A stretch of 50,481 bases of DNA from Paenibacillus sp. oral taxon 786 str. D14. Lineage in GTDB: Bacteria; Bacillota; Bacilli; Paenibacillales; Paenibacillaceae. Location of the stretch: positions 1-50,481 of the forward strand of contig NZ_GG695992.1 of NCBI RefSeq assembly GCF_000159955.1, given 5' to 3'. This document shows, one piece after another, positions 1 through 7,490 of the stretch. The notes under the pieces were generated by a model. The model worked only from the letters and a program-made list of their open reading frames with translations, ran no database searches and was not told the origin of the DNA. The translations under genes and the position numbers were made by a program. Within the stretch, counting starts at the first letter, position 1. Each line of letters begins with the position of its first letter.

Positions 1-25
1 GAAAAATTATTGGAGGAATTAACTT

Positions 26-277
26 ATGAAATGGGATGAAGTTAGAGCCATTTATCCAAATCAATTTGTTAAATTCGAAGTTCTCCAATTCAATAAAATT
101 GACGATAAAGAAGTTGTTTCTGAAGTAGCTGTAATTGGACCTGTTCGTGACGAAGATGCTACTTATGAACTACTAAATAGCAAGGACAATACTTTGGTTT
201 ATCATACATCCAATGACAAGATTATTGTAAGGATTAGAAAAAGTATTGGGTTAAGGAGCAAGCGAGTCACACATTAA
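26..277 (+). CDS. Small uncharacterised protein with altered C-terminus (83 aa)
   Basis: A short cytoplasmic protein of unknown function, with no signal peptide or membrane segment. A good ribosome site (GGAGGA) precedes the ATG. From memory, small Bacillota proteins opening with MKWDEVR.IYPNQ occur upstream of a retropepsin-like aspartic protease gene, and here a remnant of such a protease follows directly. The last residues (about 77-83, basic) appear to be read through a deletion junction into protease-gene sequence, so the native C-terminus is probably missing or changed. The gene is AT-rich compared with most of the window. The CDS is likely real; a function cannot be given. Confidence 0.6.
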   Translation: MKWDEVRAIYPNQFVKFEVLQFNKIDDKEVVSEVAVIGPVRDEDATYELLNSKDNTLVYHTSNDKIIVRIRKSIGLRSKRVTH

Positions 278-540
278 TTTCACAGGATGCTGTTGATGAT
301 TTAGGCATTCGAGTGCAGGCTGGGGATGAGATATATACCAGCTATGGAATTGGTGGAAAAGAGCATTCTTATGTTAAGAAAGTAGACTCCATTCAGATAG
401 CTGAACTTAAAATAGAGAATGCATTCATTGACTTTATGTCGTTTCCATACGAGCACATTAATGGATTACTAGGACTTGATATATTAATGGAAGGAAAATT
501 CAAAATTGACCTAAACACCTTAGAACTTCGTCTGCAATAA
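262..540 (+). pseudogene. Retropepsin-like aspartic protease remnant lacking the catalytic end
   Basis: Frame 1 reads A-S-H-T-L-I-S-Q-D-A-V-D-D-L-G-I from 262 and continues to the stop at 540, ending in a GLLGLDILMEGKFKIDL-type segment typical of the C-terminal part of clan AA proteases. In that family 'DTGASxTLIS' is the usual context of the catalytic Asp. Here the DTG triad and everything before it is absent, and the upstream gene is spliced on in another frame. A 75-codon product could start at GTG 313, but it would have no catalytic aspartate and no clear ribosome site. I read it as the product of a deletion that removed the start of the protease gene. Confidence 0.6.
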
Positions 541-654
541 AGATGGAAGTTTTTTTGTTTTTGACGGTCGTCGGAACAATAGTATTCATTAATCGATCAT
601 TCTTTATTAATCATTCTCAAACTTGTATGATGAAGAAGAAAGGAGGAGCTTAGA

Positions 655-936
655 ATGGAGCGACCAAGGGAATTTGATCAGGAGACCGCACTGCAGCAAG
701 CGATGGAATTGTTCTGGGAGAAAGGATTTGAGCGAACCTCCATTCAGGATTTGGTCGATCGGACTGCAAATGTAAAAGCACCAAAAGCAAGTCCTGCGGA
801 TATTGCGAAGATTGCCATCGACGGTGTTGAAGCAGACAACTACGAAATTGTCGCCGATGAATTTAGCAGTAACGTGCAACGTGACTTTGCTGGCGGCGTA
901 CAAGCTTTGTATCCCCAATTATTCCAACAAAATTAA
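655..936 (+). pseudogene. TetR regulator / short-chain dehydrogenase deletion chimera (93 aa)
   Basis: An in-frame fusion of two unrelated fragments. Residues 1-37 are the start of a TetR-family DNA-binding domain (FDQETALQQAMELFWEKGFE, then TSIQDLVDRT) and stop just before the recognition helix. Residues 38-93 match the C-terminal tail of a short-chain dehydrogenase (NVKAPKASPADIAK, then the GVQALYPQL end), without the Rossmann core or Tyr-x3-Lys. TetR genes commonly sit next to SDR genes, so one deletion joining neighbours explains it. AGGAGG at about 641-646 and the ATG at 655 are intact, so a short peptide may be made, but neither DNA binding nor catalysis is expected. Confidence 0.7.
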
Positions 937-958
937 TATAAGGAAGTTCATGATATTC

Positions 959-991
959 GGCTGCAACAAGGATTTCTTGTTGTGGCCTTTT
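959..991 (+). terminator. Intrinsic terminator after the TetR/SDR chimera
   Basis: A 12-bp stem, GGCTGCAACAAG with CTTGTTGTGGCC (two G-T wobbles), 5-nt loop GATTT, followed by TTTTAT. It probably served the original SDR gene. Confidence 0.65.
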
Positions 992-1003
992 ATCATGTCG
1001 GTT

Positions 1004-1018
1004 ATGAAAGCGCATTAT
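1004..1018 (+). promoter_or_regulatory. Candidate cre (CcpA) site
   Basis: ATGAAAGCGCATTAT fits the B. subtilis cre consensus WTGNAANCGNWNNCW except for one base (A for the conserved C). It lies 80 bp upstream of the isomerase gene at 1098, so it may mediate glucose repression. The match is by eye only. Confidence 0.3.
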
Positions 1019-1097
1019 TCAGGAGCTTTTCGGAAGAAAGCGGGAAGAATGTGGGAGGTGATTTCGCTATCATGGACTCGTGAAAGGAGGAGGTTCG

Positions 1098-1850
1098 ATG
1101 AAACCCCAAATTGCCTTGCAATTATGGAGTATTCAGGATGCATGTAAAGCGGACTTTTATGGAGCGCTCAAAAAAGTAAAAGAAAGCGGTTATGACGGCG
1201 TTGAATTTGCCGGTTATCATGGGAAAAGTGCTGCTGAAGTCAAAGGTTACTTAGAGGAACTGGGATTGCAGGTCGCGGCTTCGCATCTTTCTTTTGAGGC
1301 TTTGGAACGGGATTTCGAGGGGACGTTGGCCTTCGAGAAGGAAATTGGAAATTCTCGGATTGTGATCCCCTATGCCAGCTTCCAGACCTTAGAAGCTTGG
1401 CACACCTTCATTGCGAAGATGGAGGAGGTCGCGAAAAAGGCTGCAGCTGGAGGCTTCGAATTTTATTACCATAATCATGCGAACGAATTCACGGAGATCC
1501 CTGGCGTAGATATTCTTGCTGAAATGGTGCAACGTACCGAACAGATCGACCTGGAAGTGGATCTATACTGGTTGGCGGATGCCGGCTTGGACGCATTTTC
1601 TTGGCTAGAGACGCATAAAGATCGGATTGGTCTTTTTCATATGAAAGATATGCAGGATTCTCCTCGGGAAAGCACGGAAATTGGTTCCGGTGTCCTGCCG
1701 ATGAAGGAGTTCGTCCAATTCGCCAAGGAGAATGAAATCCCTTGGTTAATTGTGGAGCAAGAGGAGTTTCAGAACTATCCGCCGTTAGAAGCTACTGCGA
1801 TTGATTGCCAGCGTCTTCGGGCGATGGTAGATGAGGTTCATTCAGAATAA
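1098..1850 (+). CDS. Sugar phosphate isomerase/epimerase-like TIM-barrel enzyme (250 aa)
   Basis: A xylose-isomerase-like TIM-barrel (AP endonuclease 2 superfamily) metalloenzyme. Members isomerise, epimerise or eliminate sugars and keto-sugars using a divalent metal. Likely metal and active-site residues are in YYHNHANEF (123-131), EVDLYW (153-158), FHMKDM (180-185) and IVEQEE (218-223). The length is normal for the family, with no signal peptide, so it is cytoplasmic. I start at ATG 1098 because AAAGGAGGAGG lies just upstream; an in-frame GTG at 1080 would overlap that site. It stands alone between two terminators, next to an AraC regulator and a redox operon with another TIM-barrel of this class, suggesting a shared pathway. 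The substrate is unknown. Confidence 0.85.
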   Translation: MKPQIALQLWSIQDACKADFYGALKKVKESGYDGVEFAGYHGKSAAEVKGYLEELGLQVAASHLSFEALERDFEGTLAFEKEIGNSRIVIPYASFQTLEAWHTFIAKMEEVAKKAAAGGFEFYYHNHANEFTEIPGVDILAEMVQRTEQIDLEVDLYWLADAGLDAFSWLETHKDRIGLFHMKDMQDSPRESTEIGSGVLPMKEFVQFAKENEIPWLIVEQEEFQNYPPLEATAIDCQRLRAMVDEVHSE

Positions 1851-1866
1851 TAGAGGAAGAACCAGC

Positions 1867-1903
1867 AACCCACCCGAAGCATATAGCGAAAGGTGGGTTT
1901 TTC
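1867..1903 (+). terminator. Intrinsic terminator after the isomerase gene
   Basis: AACCCACC pairs with GGTGGGTT (1867-1874 with 1892-1899), followed by a short T-run. Confidence 0.7.
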
Positions 1904-1956
1904 ATGGACTTCTCTAACAAGAAGTGTAAAAAGACAAGATAGATTTCCACCTCGGG

Positions 1957-1985
1957 TTGTCCGGATCAGGGAAGCCCCTTATAAT
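1957..1985 (+). promoter_or_regulatory. SigA promoter of the AraC regulator
   Basis: TTGTCC (1957-1962), a 17-bp spacer, then a perfect TATAAT (1980-1985). It falls inside the 5' extension of the longest open frame, which argues that translation starts downstream at 2032. Confidence 0.65.
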
Positions 1986-2031
1986 CATACTGAACACGAC
2001 AAAATCCAACGTACAGGGAGTCATCAGGTTT

Positions 2032-2898
2032 ATGAGCGAGTACTTGGAAATCCCGGAGTTTCAGGATTCCATTTTGTTTCGAACGTTCCTAAATGACGGA
2101 ATGACGATTGTCTATCCGCATTGGCATAAAGAAATTGAAATCATCTATTCCCGCAAAGGCAAGGTGAACATCGGCGTTCGGGAAGAGATCGTCCAGTTGG
2201 AGGAAGGGGAGATCTTCTTTTTCCCTAGCGGGGAGGCTCATTATTTCTTGGCTTCGCCAGAGAGTGAACGGTATGTCTATCAGTTTAATCTGAAACTGTT
2301 TGATGAGAGAACCCTGCGCATTTCAGAGGACTCCTTATTAAATCTCTTTGAAACCGGCGAGCCGCTTAGCCGCAACTGGCCGCAGGGGTTAGCCCAGAAG
2401 GCGACGGAGCTGTTAATTCATTTATATGAAGTCGAACAGACGAAACCGATGGGCATGAATTATTTGACCCTCGGATATCTGTACCAATTAATCGGCGAGT
2501 TTTATTTGCATTTGCCAAGACGCCAAACTTCGAACTTGCCCAGCAAGCGATCCACGATTCAGCACAAAGAAACCTTGGATTTGCTGAATCAAGTCTTTGA
2601 ATATGTGGAAAATCGTTATCGGGAAGTGATTACCCTAGAAGACGTGGCGAAATTCGTGGGCTTTAGTCCGTACTATTTCACTCGATTCTTTAAGGCGAAT
2701 ACGGGGCAGACGTTCATGCAGTTCCTGACGGAGTATCGGATCAATCAAGCAAAGTTTATTTTGGCCAACGAAAATATCCCTATGGCGGAAGTCGCCGATA
2801 AAGCCGGCTTCGCCAGCGTCAAAACGTTCCATCATGTGTTTAAAGATGAGGTTGGACAATCGCCGCTGCAGTATCGCAAAAATCTAATAGAGTCTTAA
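2032..2898 (+). CDS. AraC-family transcriptional regulator with N-terminal cupin domain (288 aa)
   Basis: A one-component sugar-sensing regulator. The N-terminal half has the cupin signature HWHKEIEII (about 30-38) and the LEEGEIFFFPSGEAH strand; the C-terminal 100 residues form the double helix-turn-helix, with GFSPYYFTRFFK and the second helix ending AGFASVKTFHHVFK. The frame is open back to a TTG at 1957, but that is the -35 box of a good promoter, so ATG 2032 with AGGGAG 11 nt upstream is chosen. It is transcribed towards the dehydrogenase operon at 3061 and is probably its regulator or that of the whole locus. The ligand is unknown; such cupins usually bind mono- or oligosaccharides. Confidence 0.88.
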   Translation: MSEYLEIPEFQDSILFRTFLNDGMTIVYPHWHKEIEIIYSRKGKVNIGVREEIVQLEEGEIFFFPSGEAHYFLASPESERYVYQFNLKLFDERTLRISEDSLLNLFETGEPLSRNWPQGLAQKATELLIHLYEVEQTKPMGMNYLTLGYLYQLIGEFYLHLPRRQTSNLPSKRSTIQHKETLDLLNQVFEYVENRYREVITLEDVAKFVGFSPYYFTRFFKANTGQTFMQFLTEYRINQAKFILANENIPMAEVADKAGFASVKTFHHVFKDEVGQSPLQYRKNLIES

Positions 2899-2902
2899 AG
2901 AT

Positions 2903-2951
2903 CAAGGGCTTTTACGAGTTTATTCTCGGTAGAAGCCCTTGTTTGTTTTTT
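2903..2951 (+). terminator. Intrinsic terminator after the AraC gene
   Basis: CAAGGGCTT pairs with AAGCCCTTG around an inner ACGAG/CTCGGT arm, followed by TTTGTTTTTT. Confidence 0.75.
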
Positions 2952-3018
2952 GAACCGGAGGGCAATATTCGGGAGTATCATGCGAGGAAATTGGGAAGAA
3001 AGCAGTTATAAATTTGGC

Positions 3019-3049
3019 TATAATGAATTCGACAATAGAAACGCTTTCA
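3019..3049 (+). promoter_or_regulatory. -10 box and candidate cre site of the dehydrogenase operon
   Basis: A perfect TATAAT (3019-3024) without a clear -35 box is followed at 3036-3049 by TAGAAACGCTTTCA. This differs from the cre consensus WTGNAANCGNWNNCW at one core base (A for G). The site lies just downstream of the expected transcription start and directly before the ribosome site, where CcpA would act as a roadblock. An activator such as the adjacent AraC protein could compensate for the weak -35. Confidence 0.5.
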
Positions 3050-3060
3050 GGAGGGATAAG

Positions 3061-4134
3061 ATGAAACTAAAAGTTGGTATTATCGGATGCGGTGGGATTG
3101 CAAACGGCAAGCATATGCCGGCTCTTTCCGAGGTGAAAGAAGTAGAAATGGTAGCCTTCTGCGATATTGTCGTGGAACGTGCGGAGGAAGCGAAGAAGAA
3201 ATTTGGTACTGCGGATGCGCAGGTTTTTGATAATTATGAAACGATGTTAGCGAATACCGATTTGGATGTCGTTCATGTATGTACGCCAAACTCTTCGCAT
3301 GCGGTCATTTCGATTGCAGCGATGGAAGCGGGCTGTCATGTGATGTGCGAGAAACCGATGGCGAAGACGGCTGAAGAAGCGAGAAGCATGGTCGAAGCGT
3401 CCAAGCGGACCGGCAAGAAATTAACGATCGGTTATCAGAACCGGTTCCGGACGGATTCGAGATATTTGCACCAAGTTTGTGAAGAGGGCGGTTTGGGTGA
3501 AATTTATTTTGCTAAAGCTCATGCGATTCGTCGCCGTGCGGTACCAACTTGGGGCGTATTCCTGGATGAGGAAGCGCAAGGCGGAGGTCCATTGATCGAC
3601 ATCGGTACCCACGCGCTTGACCTGACGCTCTGGATGATGAACAACTACAAGCCGAAGTACGTGGTGGGGAAAACGTATCATAAATTGTCCCAAACGAAAA
3701 ATGCAGCGAATGCATGGGGACCTTGGGATCCGGAAAAATTCACTGTAGAAGACTCCGCATTTGGTTTTGTCGTGATGGAAAACGGGGCCACCATCTTCCT
3801 GGAATCCAGCTGGGCGTTAAACAGCCTGGACGTAAAGGAAGCAAAAACGACGCTGTGCGGAACCAAAGCAGGCGCCGATATGAACAATGGCCTGACCATC
3901 AACGGGGAAGACCACAGCCTGCTGTATGAGAAGAAGATCGAGCTGCAAACCGGCGGCGTTGCTTTCTACGACGGTGCAGGCGAAAGACCGGAGGTGCTTG
4001 AAGCCCAATCCTGGATTCAGGCGATCCTAAATGATACCGAGCCTGTCGTGAAACCGGAAGAAGCCTTGGTGGTTACGGAAATTCTAGAGGCGATTTACAA
4101 ATCCTCGAAGACCGGCGAGCCGGTATACCTATAA
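3061..4134 (+). CDS. Gfo/Idh/MocA-family NAD(P)-dependent oxidoreductase (357 aa)
   Basis: An oxidoreductase that oxidises or reduces a sugar hydroxyl/keto group. The N-terminal Rossmann fold carries GIIGCGGIA (6-14). The conserved EKP lysine motif is at 97-99, and GGGPLIDIGTHALD (174-187) supplies the Asp180/His184 pair typical of family active sites. The length is normal. Start at ATG 3061 is fixed by AGGAGGG just upstream; a longer in-frame start at 2950 lies in the preceding terminator. It is first in a four-gene run (3061-6908) with short gaps: dehydrogenase, ThuA-like, TIM barrel, dehydrogenase. Such company suggests oxidation to a keto-sugar followed by isomerisation or elimination. 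The substrate is not deducible. Confidence 0.88.
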   Translation: MKLKVGIIGCGGIANGKHMPALSEVKEVEMVAFCDIVVERAEEAKKKFGTADAQVFDNYETMLANTDLDVVHVCTPNSSHAVISIAAMEAGCHVMCEKPMAKTAEEARSMVEASKRTGKKLTIGYQNRFRTDSRYLHQVCEEGGLGEIYFAKAHAIRRRAVPTWGVFLDEEAQGGGPLIDIGTHALDLTLWMMNNYKPKYVVGKTYHKLSQTKNAANAWGPWDPEKFTVEDSAFGFVVMENGATIFLESSWALNSLDVKEAKTTLCGTKAGADMNNGLTINGEDHSLLYEKKIELQTGGVAFYDGAGERPEVLEAQSWIQAILNDTEPVVKPEEALVVTEILEAIYKSSKTGEPVYL

Positions 4135-4152
4135 GATCAAGGAGCGATATCC

Positions 4153-4863
4153 ATGATTCAAGTCACCGTATGGAACGAATATCGGCATGAGAAGACCAAT
4201 AAAGTCGTTCAAGAAGTATATCCGGAAGGGATTCACGGGCAAATTGCAAAGTTTCTCCGTGAGGACCAATTCAAAGTGAAGACGGCAACGTTGGACGAAC
4301 CAGAGCATGGCTTGACGGAAGAAGTATTAGAGGATACGGATGTCCTGATCTGGTGGGGGCATATGGCCCATGATGAAGTCCAGGATGAAATCGTGGAACG
4401 CGTGCATAAGCGGGTGCTGGAAGGTATGGGGCTGGTTGTGCTGCATTCGGCACATTTCTCCAAAATTTTCAAGAGACTCATGGGAACCTCTTGCGACCTG
4501 AAATGGCGGGAAGACGGGAAGCATAGCCGCATTTGGAACGTGAACCCGAGCCACCCGATTGCCGAAGGTATCGGCGATTTTATCGAGTTGGAGAAGGAAG
4601 AGATGTACGGGGAGCATTTTGATATTCCGGCACCGGACGAGCTGATCTTTGTCAGCTGGTTCCCTGGAGGCGAAGTGTTCCGCAGCGGTTGTACGTTCCG
4701 GCGGGGGAACGGGAAGATCTTCTATTTCCAACCTGGCCATGAAACGTATCCGAGCTATTATAACGAGAAAGTGCAGAAGGTCATTAAGAACGGGATCCGC
4801 TGGTGCGCTCCAACCCAAAATCTGTATCCCGTTTACGGCCACTATGAAGCACGTGAAAAATAA
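4153..4863 (+). CDS. ThuA-like domain protein (236 aa)
   Basis: A cytoplasmic protein of the ThuA family, a class I glutamine-amidotransferase-like flavodoxin fold named after the rhizobial trehalose-utilisation gene thuA. Visible family features are [10 protein letters not shown] at the N-terminus, [14 protein letters not shown] (63-76), [14 protein letters not shown] (92-105) and the C-terminal [18 protein letters not shown] block. In rhizobia ThuA works with the Gfo/Idh/MocA dehydrogenase ThuB in making 3-keto-trehalose. Here it sits 18 nt after one Gfo/Idh gene and two genes before another, so a role in keto-sugar formation or handling is a reasonable inference. The biochemical role of the fold itself is unsettled. 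Confidence 0.85.
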   Translation: MIQVTVWNEYRHEKTNKVVQEVYPEGIHGQIAKFLREDQFKVKTATLDEPEHGLTEEVLEDTDVLIWWGHMAHDEVQDEIVERVHKRVLEGMGLVVLHSAHFSKIFKRLMGTSCDLKWREDGKHSRIWNVNPSHPIAEGIGDFIELEKEEMYGEHFDIPAPDELIFVSWFPGGEVFRSGCTFRRGNGKIFYFQPGHETYPSYYNEKVQKVIKNGIRWCAPTQNLYPVYGHYEAREK

Positions 4864-4888
4864 GGTAAACCATTAGGAGTGAAGAGCG

Positions 4889-5857
4889 ATGAAACTGGGT
4901 GTATTTACACCATTGTTTAATCATTTAAGCTTTGAAGAGATGATTGAGGAAGTGGCCAAGAAAGGATTGCAGACGGTTGAAATCGGGACCGGCGGTTATC
5001 CGGGCAACGCTCATTTGGATATTGATCAATTGCTGGCCAGCAGCGATGCGAGAAAAGAATATCTCGCCAAATTAGCGGACAAAGGCCTCGAAATTTCTGC
5101 GCTTAGCTGCCACAACAATCCGATCTCCCCGATCCCAGAAGTGGCTGCCGAGGCGGACACCTTGCTGCGCAAAACGATTAAACTGGCCAGCTTGCTGAAC
5201 GTTCCGGTCGTCAACGGATTCTCCGGCGTATCGGGCGGGAAACCGGGGGATACCCAAGTGAACTGGCCGGTCTTGCCTTGGCCAACGGAATACGATGACA
5301 ACTACAATTACCAATGGGAGCAGAAGCTGATCCCGTATTGGAAGGAGATCAACAAGGAAGCGGAAGCGGCCGGCGTGAAAATCGGGATCGAACTCCATGG
5401 CGGCTTCCTGGCTCATACGCCATACACCATGTTGAAATTGCGTGAAGCAACCGGTAAAGCGATCGGCTGTAACCTGGATCCAAGCCATTTGTGGTGGCAA
5501 GGAATTGATCCGGTTGCTGCGGTTAAGATCCTTGGGGAGGCTGGTGCGATCCACCACTTCCATGCGAAGGATACGTATCTGGATCAGGATAACATTAATA
5601 TGTACGGGTTAACGGATATGCAGCCTTACGGCAATGTGAAGACGCGTGCCTGGACGTTCCGTTCGGTAGGCTGCGGCCATGACCTGAAGGTATGGTCGGA
5701 TATCATCTCCGCATTGCGCGTATATGGATATGATTATGTGCTCAGCATCGAGCATGAAGATCCGATCATGTCGGTGAATGAAGGCCTCACTCGTGCCATT
5801 ACTAACTTGAAATCCATCATGATCCATGAGCAGCCTTCTGCCATGTGGTGGGCGTAA
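4889..5857 (+). CDS. Sugar phosphate isomerase/epimerase-like TIM-barrel enzyme (322 aa)
   Basis: A longer member of the xylose-isomerase-like TIM-barrel group, about 35% identical at best by eye to the 1098 protein. Probable metal ligands are Glu168 in GIELHGG, Asp197 in NLDPSH, His225 in HHFHAKD and Glu288 in SIEHEDP; His200 is near the metal. The strong spacing of these four acidic/His residues around the barrel is as expected for an active enzyme. No signal peptide. GGAGTGAAG precedes ATG 4889. Its position between ThuA-like and Gfo/Idh genes points to the isomerase, epimerase or lyase step on a keto-sugar made by the dehydrogenases. Isomerase versus lyase cannot be decided from sequence. 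Confidence 0.87.
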   Translation: MKLGVFTPLFNHLSFEEMIEEVAKKGLQTVEIGTGGYPGNAHLDIDQLLASSDARKEYLAKLADKGLEISALSCHNNPISPIPEVAAEADTLLRKTIKLASLLNVPVVNGFSGVSGGKPGDTQVNWPVLPWPTEYDDNYNYQWEQKLIPYWKEINKEAEAAGVKIGIELHGGFLAHTPYTMLKLREATGKAIGCNLDPSHLWWQGIDPVAAVKILGEAGAIHHFHAKDTYLDQDNINMYGLTDMQPYGNVKTRAWTFRSVGCGHDLKVWSDIISALRVYGYDYVLSIEHEDPIMSVNEGLTRAITNLKSIMIHEQPSAMWWA

Positions 5858-5870
5858 AGGAGCAAGCAAG

Positions 5871-6908
5871 ATGTCGAAGATCAACTTTGCCGTCATCGGC
5901 TATGGCGGGATGGGCTCTTACCATGCCCACAACCTCATTCCGGCAGAAAGCTCTCGCTTTCATGTCGTGGGAACCTATGATATTTCCGGAGAAAGACAGC
6001 AAATCTCCAAGGGCAAAGGCCTGCATATCTATGGCAGCCTGGAGGAAGTATTAGCCGATAACAACATCGAAGCGGTCTTAATCGCGACCCCTAATGATTC
6101 CCACAAGGAAATTGCGATTCGCTCGATGCGGGCCGGCAAACATGTCGTTTGCGAAAAGCCGGTGGCGATGAATACCGAAGAGTTGGATGACATTTTGGCG
6201 GTGGCTGAAGAGACGGGCAAGGTCTTTATGGTTCACCAAAATCGGCGATGGGACCCGGACTTCCTTATCATTCGCCAGTTGTATCAGAACCGGACGATTG
6301 GGGAGATTTTTCAAATCGAATCCCGCGTTCAGGGGGCGAACGGCATTCCAGGCGATTGGCGTCATTTGAAAAAGCATGGCGGCGGCATGCTCCTGGACTG
6401 GGGCGTCCATCTGCTGGACCAACTGCTGTGGCTGGTCGATAGCCCTGTGCAAAGTGTATTTTCCGATTTGAGCTATATCTTAGGTGATGAAGTCGATGAC
6501 GGATTCATGTGCTACATTACTTTTGAAAATGGCGTGAAGGCGCTGGTCGAAGTCGGCACCACCAACTATACCAAGCTTCCGCGCTGGTACGTGAAAGGCC
6601 TTGAAGGGACTGCGAAGATTAACGACTGGGATTTGTCCGGCGAAATCATCGCGGCTACTGGCCGTGAGGATGTGGCGGCTCCAACCCCAATCCAAGCGGG
6701 CGTGGGACTCACCAAGACGATGGCGCCTCCTTCGGAGGAAGCTACGGAGAAATTGGCTTTCCCTGAACCTAAGGCAGATTTCGTACCGTTCTATCAGAAC
6801 TTCTATGAAGTTGTACGCGAAGGCGCTGAGCCGATCGTGAAGAATCAGGAAGTTCGCAAGGTGATGAAGCTGATGGATGATATTTTACAGTCCTGTCATA
6901 AGGGATGA
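5871..6908 (+). CDS. Second Gfo/Idh/MocA-family oxidoreductase (345 aa)
   Basis: A cytoplasmic sugar dehydrogenase/reductase, paralogous to but clearly divergent from the 3061 product. The Rossmann motif AVIGYGGMG is at 7-15, EKP at 95-97, and GGGMLLDWGVHLLDQ (170-184) gives the Asp176/His180 pair. ATG 5871 with AAAGGAG upstream is chosen over an in-frame upstream start that overlaps the preceding gene by 30 nt. It is last in the operon and followed by a terminator. Two dehydrogenases in one operon would fit an oxidation step and a later reduction, closing the NAD cycle across a keto intermediate. That assignment is inference. Confidence 0.88.
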   Translation: MSKINFAVIGYGGMGSYHAHNLIPAESSRFHVVGTYDISGERQQISKGKGLHIYGSLEEVLADNNIEAVLIATPNDSHKEIAIRSMRAGKHVVCEKPVAMNTEELDDILAVAEETGKVFMVHQNRRWDPDFLIIRQLYQNRTIGEIFQIESRVQGANGIPGDWRHLKKHGGGMLLDWGVHLLDQLLWLVDSPVQSVFSDLSYILGDEVDDGFMCYITFENGVKALVEVGTTNYTKLPRWYVKGLEGTAKINDWDLSGEIIAATGREDVAAPTPIQAGVGLTKTMAPPSEEATEKLAFPEPKADFVPFYQNFYEVVREGAEPIVKNQEVRKVMKLMDDILQSCHKG

Positions 6909-6923
6909 CCATATAACAACACT

Positions 6924-6953
6924 AAAGGCTAGCCGTTCGCGGTTAGCCTTTTG
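6924..6953 (+). terminator. Intrinsic terminator of the 3061-6908 operon
   Basis: AAGGCTAGCCG-TTCG-CGGTTAGCCTTTT, a tight stem with a TTCG tetraloop and a short T-run. Confidence 0.8.
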
Positions 6954-6993
6954 CTGCTTGAATACATCTCGCAAGTTCTCGAATGCTCAATAG

Positions 6994-7242
6994 CGGTTCA
7001 AGTCTTTAAAGAGGGAGAAAAAAGCCTTAAACGTCGAAACCGTATTGTTTTGGGTCGTTCCAACAGGGACGGAAACGTGGGGAGAACGGGAACTCATCGG
7101 TTATGATCTTGACGGAAGCGACGGTTGGTCATTCACGTGGGACTTTGGCAGTCGCAGTATGCATGACCGTATCGTAGTTCAAGCCTTGGGCAGTGATCAG
7201 ACATCCCAAGCTCAACAGATGATTTTGGTTACCGCCGAGTGA
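6994..7242 (+). pseudogene. C-terminal fragment of an unidentified protein
   Basis: An open frame without a convincing start runs to the TGA at 7240-7242 and reads as genuine protein from about 7033: VETVLFWVVPTGTETWGER, LIGYDLDGSDGWSFTWDF, then HDRIVVQALGSD. The pattern of alternating hydrophobic and aromatic residues looks like the last beta-sandwich (Ig-like) domain of a secreted protein. A TAG at 6991 closes the frame, there is no ribosome site before TTG 7045, and a terminator follows at 7304. The rest of the gene is missing, apparently removed between the 6924 terminator and here. Family identity is uncertain. Confidence 0.4.
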
Positions 7243-7303
7243 ATTTGGATCGCGTGTTAGAGAACTTTGTTAAGAAATATTGTGGGGAACAAAATTAAGG
7301 TAG

Positions 7304-7340
7304 AAGCTCACTGAACCTAAGCGTTCGGTGGGCTTTTTTA
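7304..7340 (+). terminator. Intrinsic terminator
   Basis: AGCTCACTGAAC pairs with GTTCGGTGGGCT (one G-T), followed by TTTTTT. It closes the truncated gene upstream. Confidence 0.75.
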
Positions 7341-7490
7341 CATAGATCATCAACCGCATTTCATAAATCATCAATCTGCCCTAAACGAAATCAACATGCC
7401 ATTGGAGGTTTTGCCCATAGGCCGCCCTGTGGATTGTTCGTATGCTGAGGATGGGTTAACTCCCATCACAATTCATGGAGGGGAAGGTAT

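Noticed and set aside
803..1147. 114-codon plus-strand frame across the terminator and the isomerase start
   Set aside because: It runs through a terminator and overlaps the ribosome site and start of a conserved gene; the sequence has no protein character.
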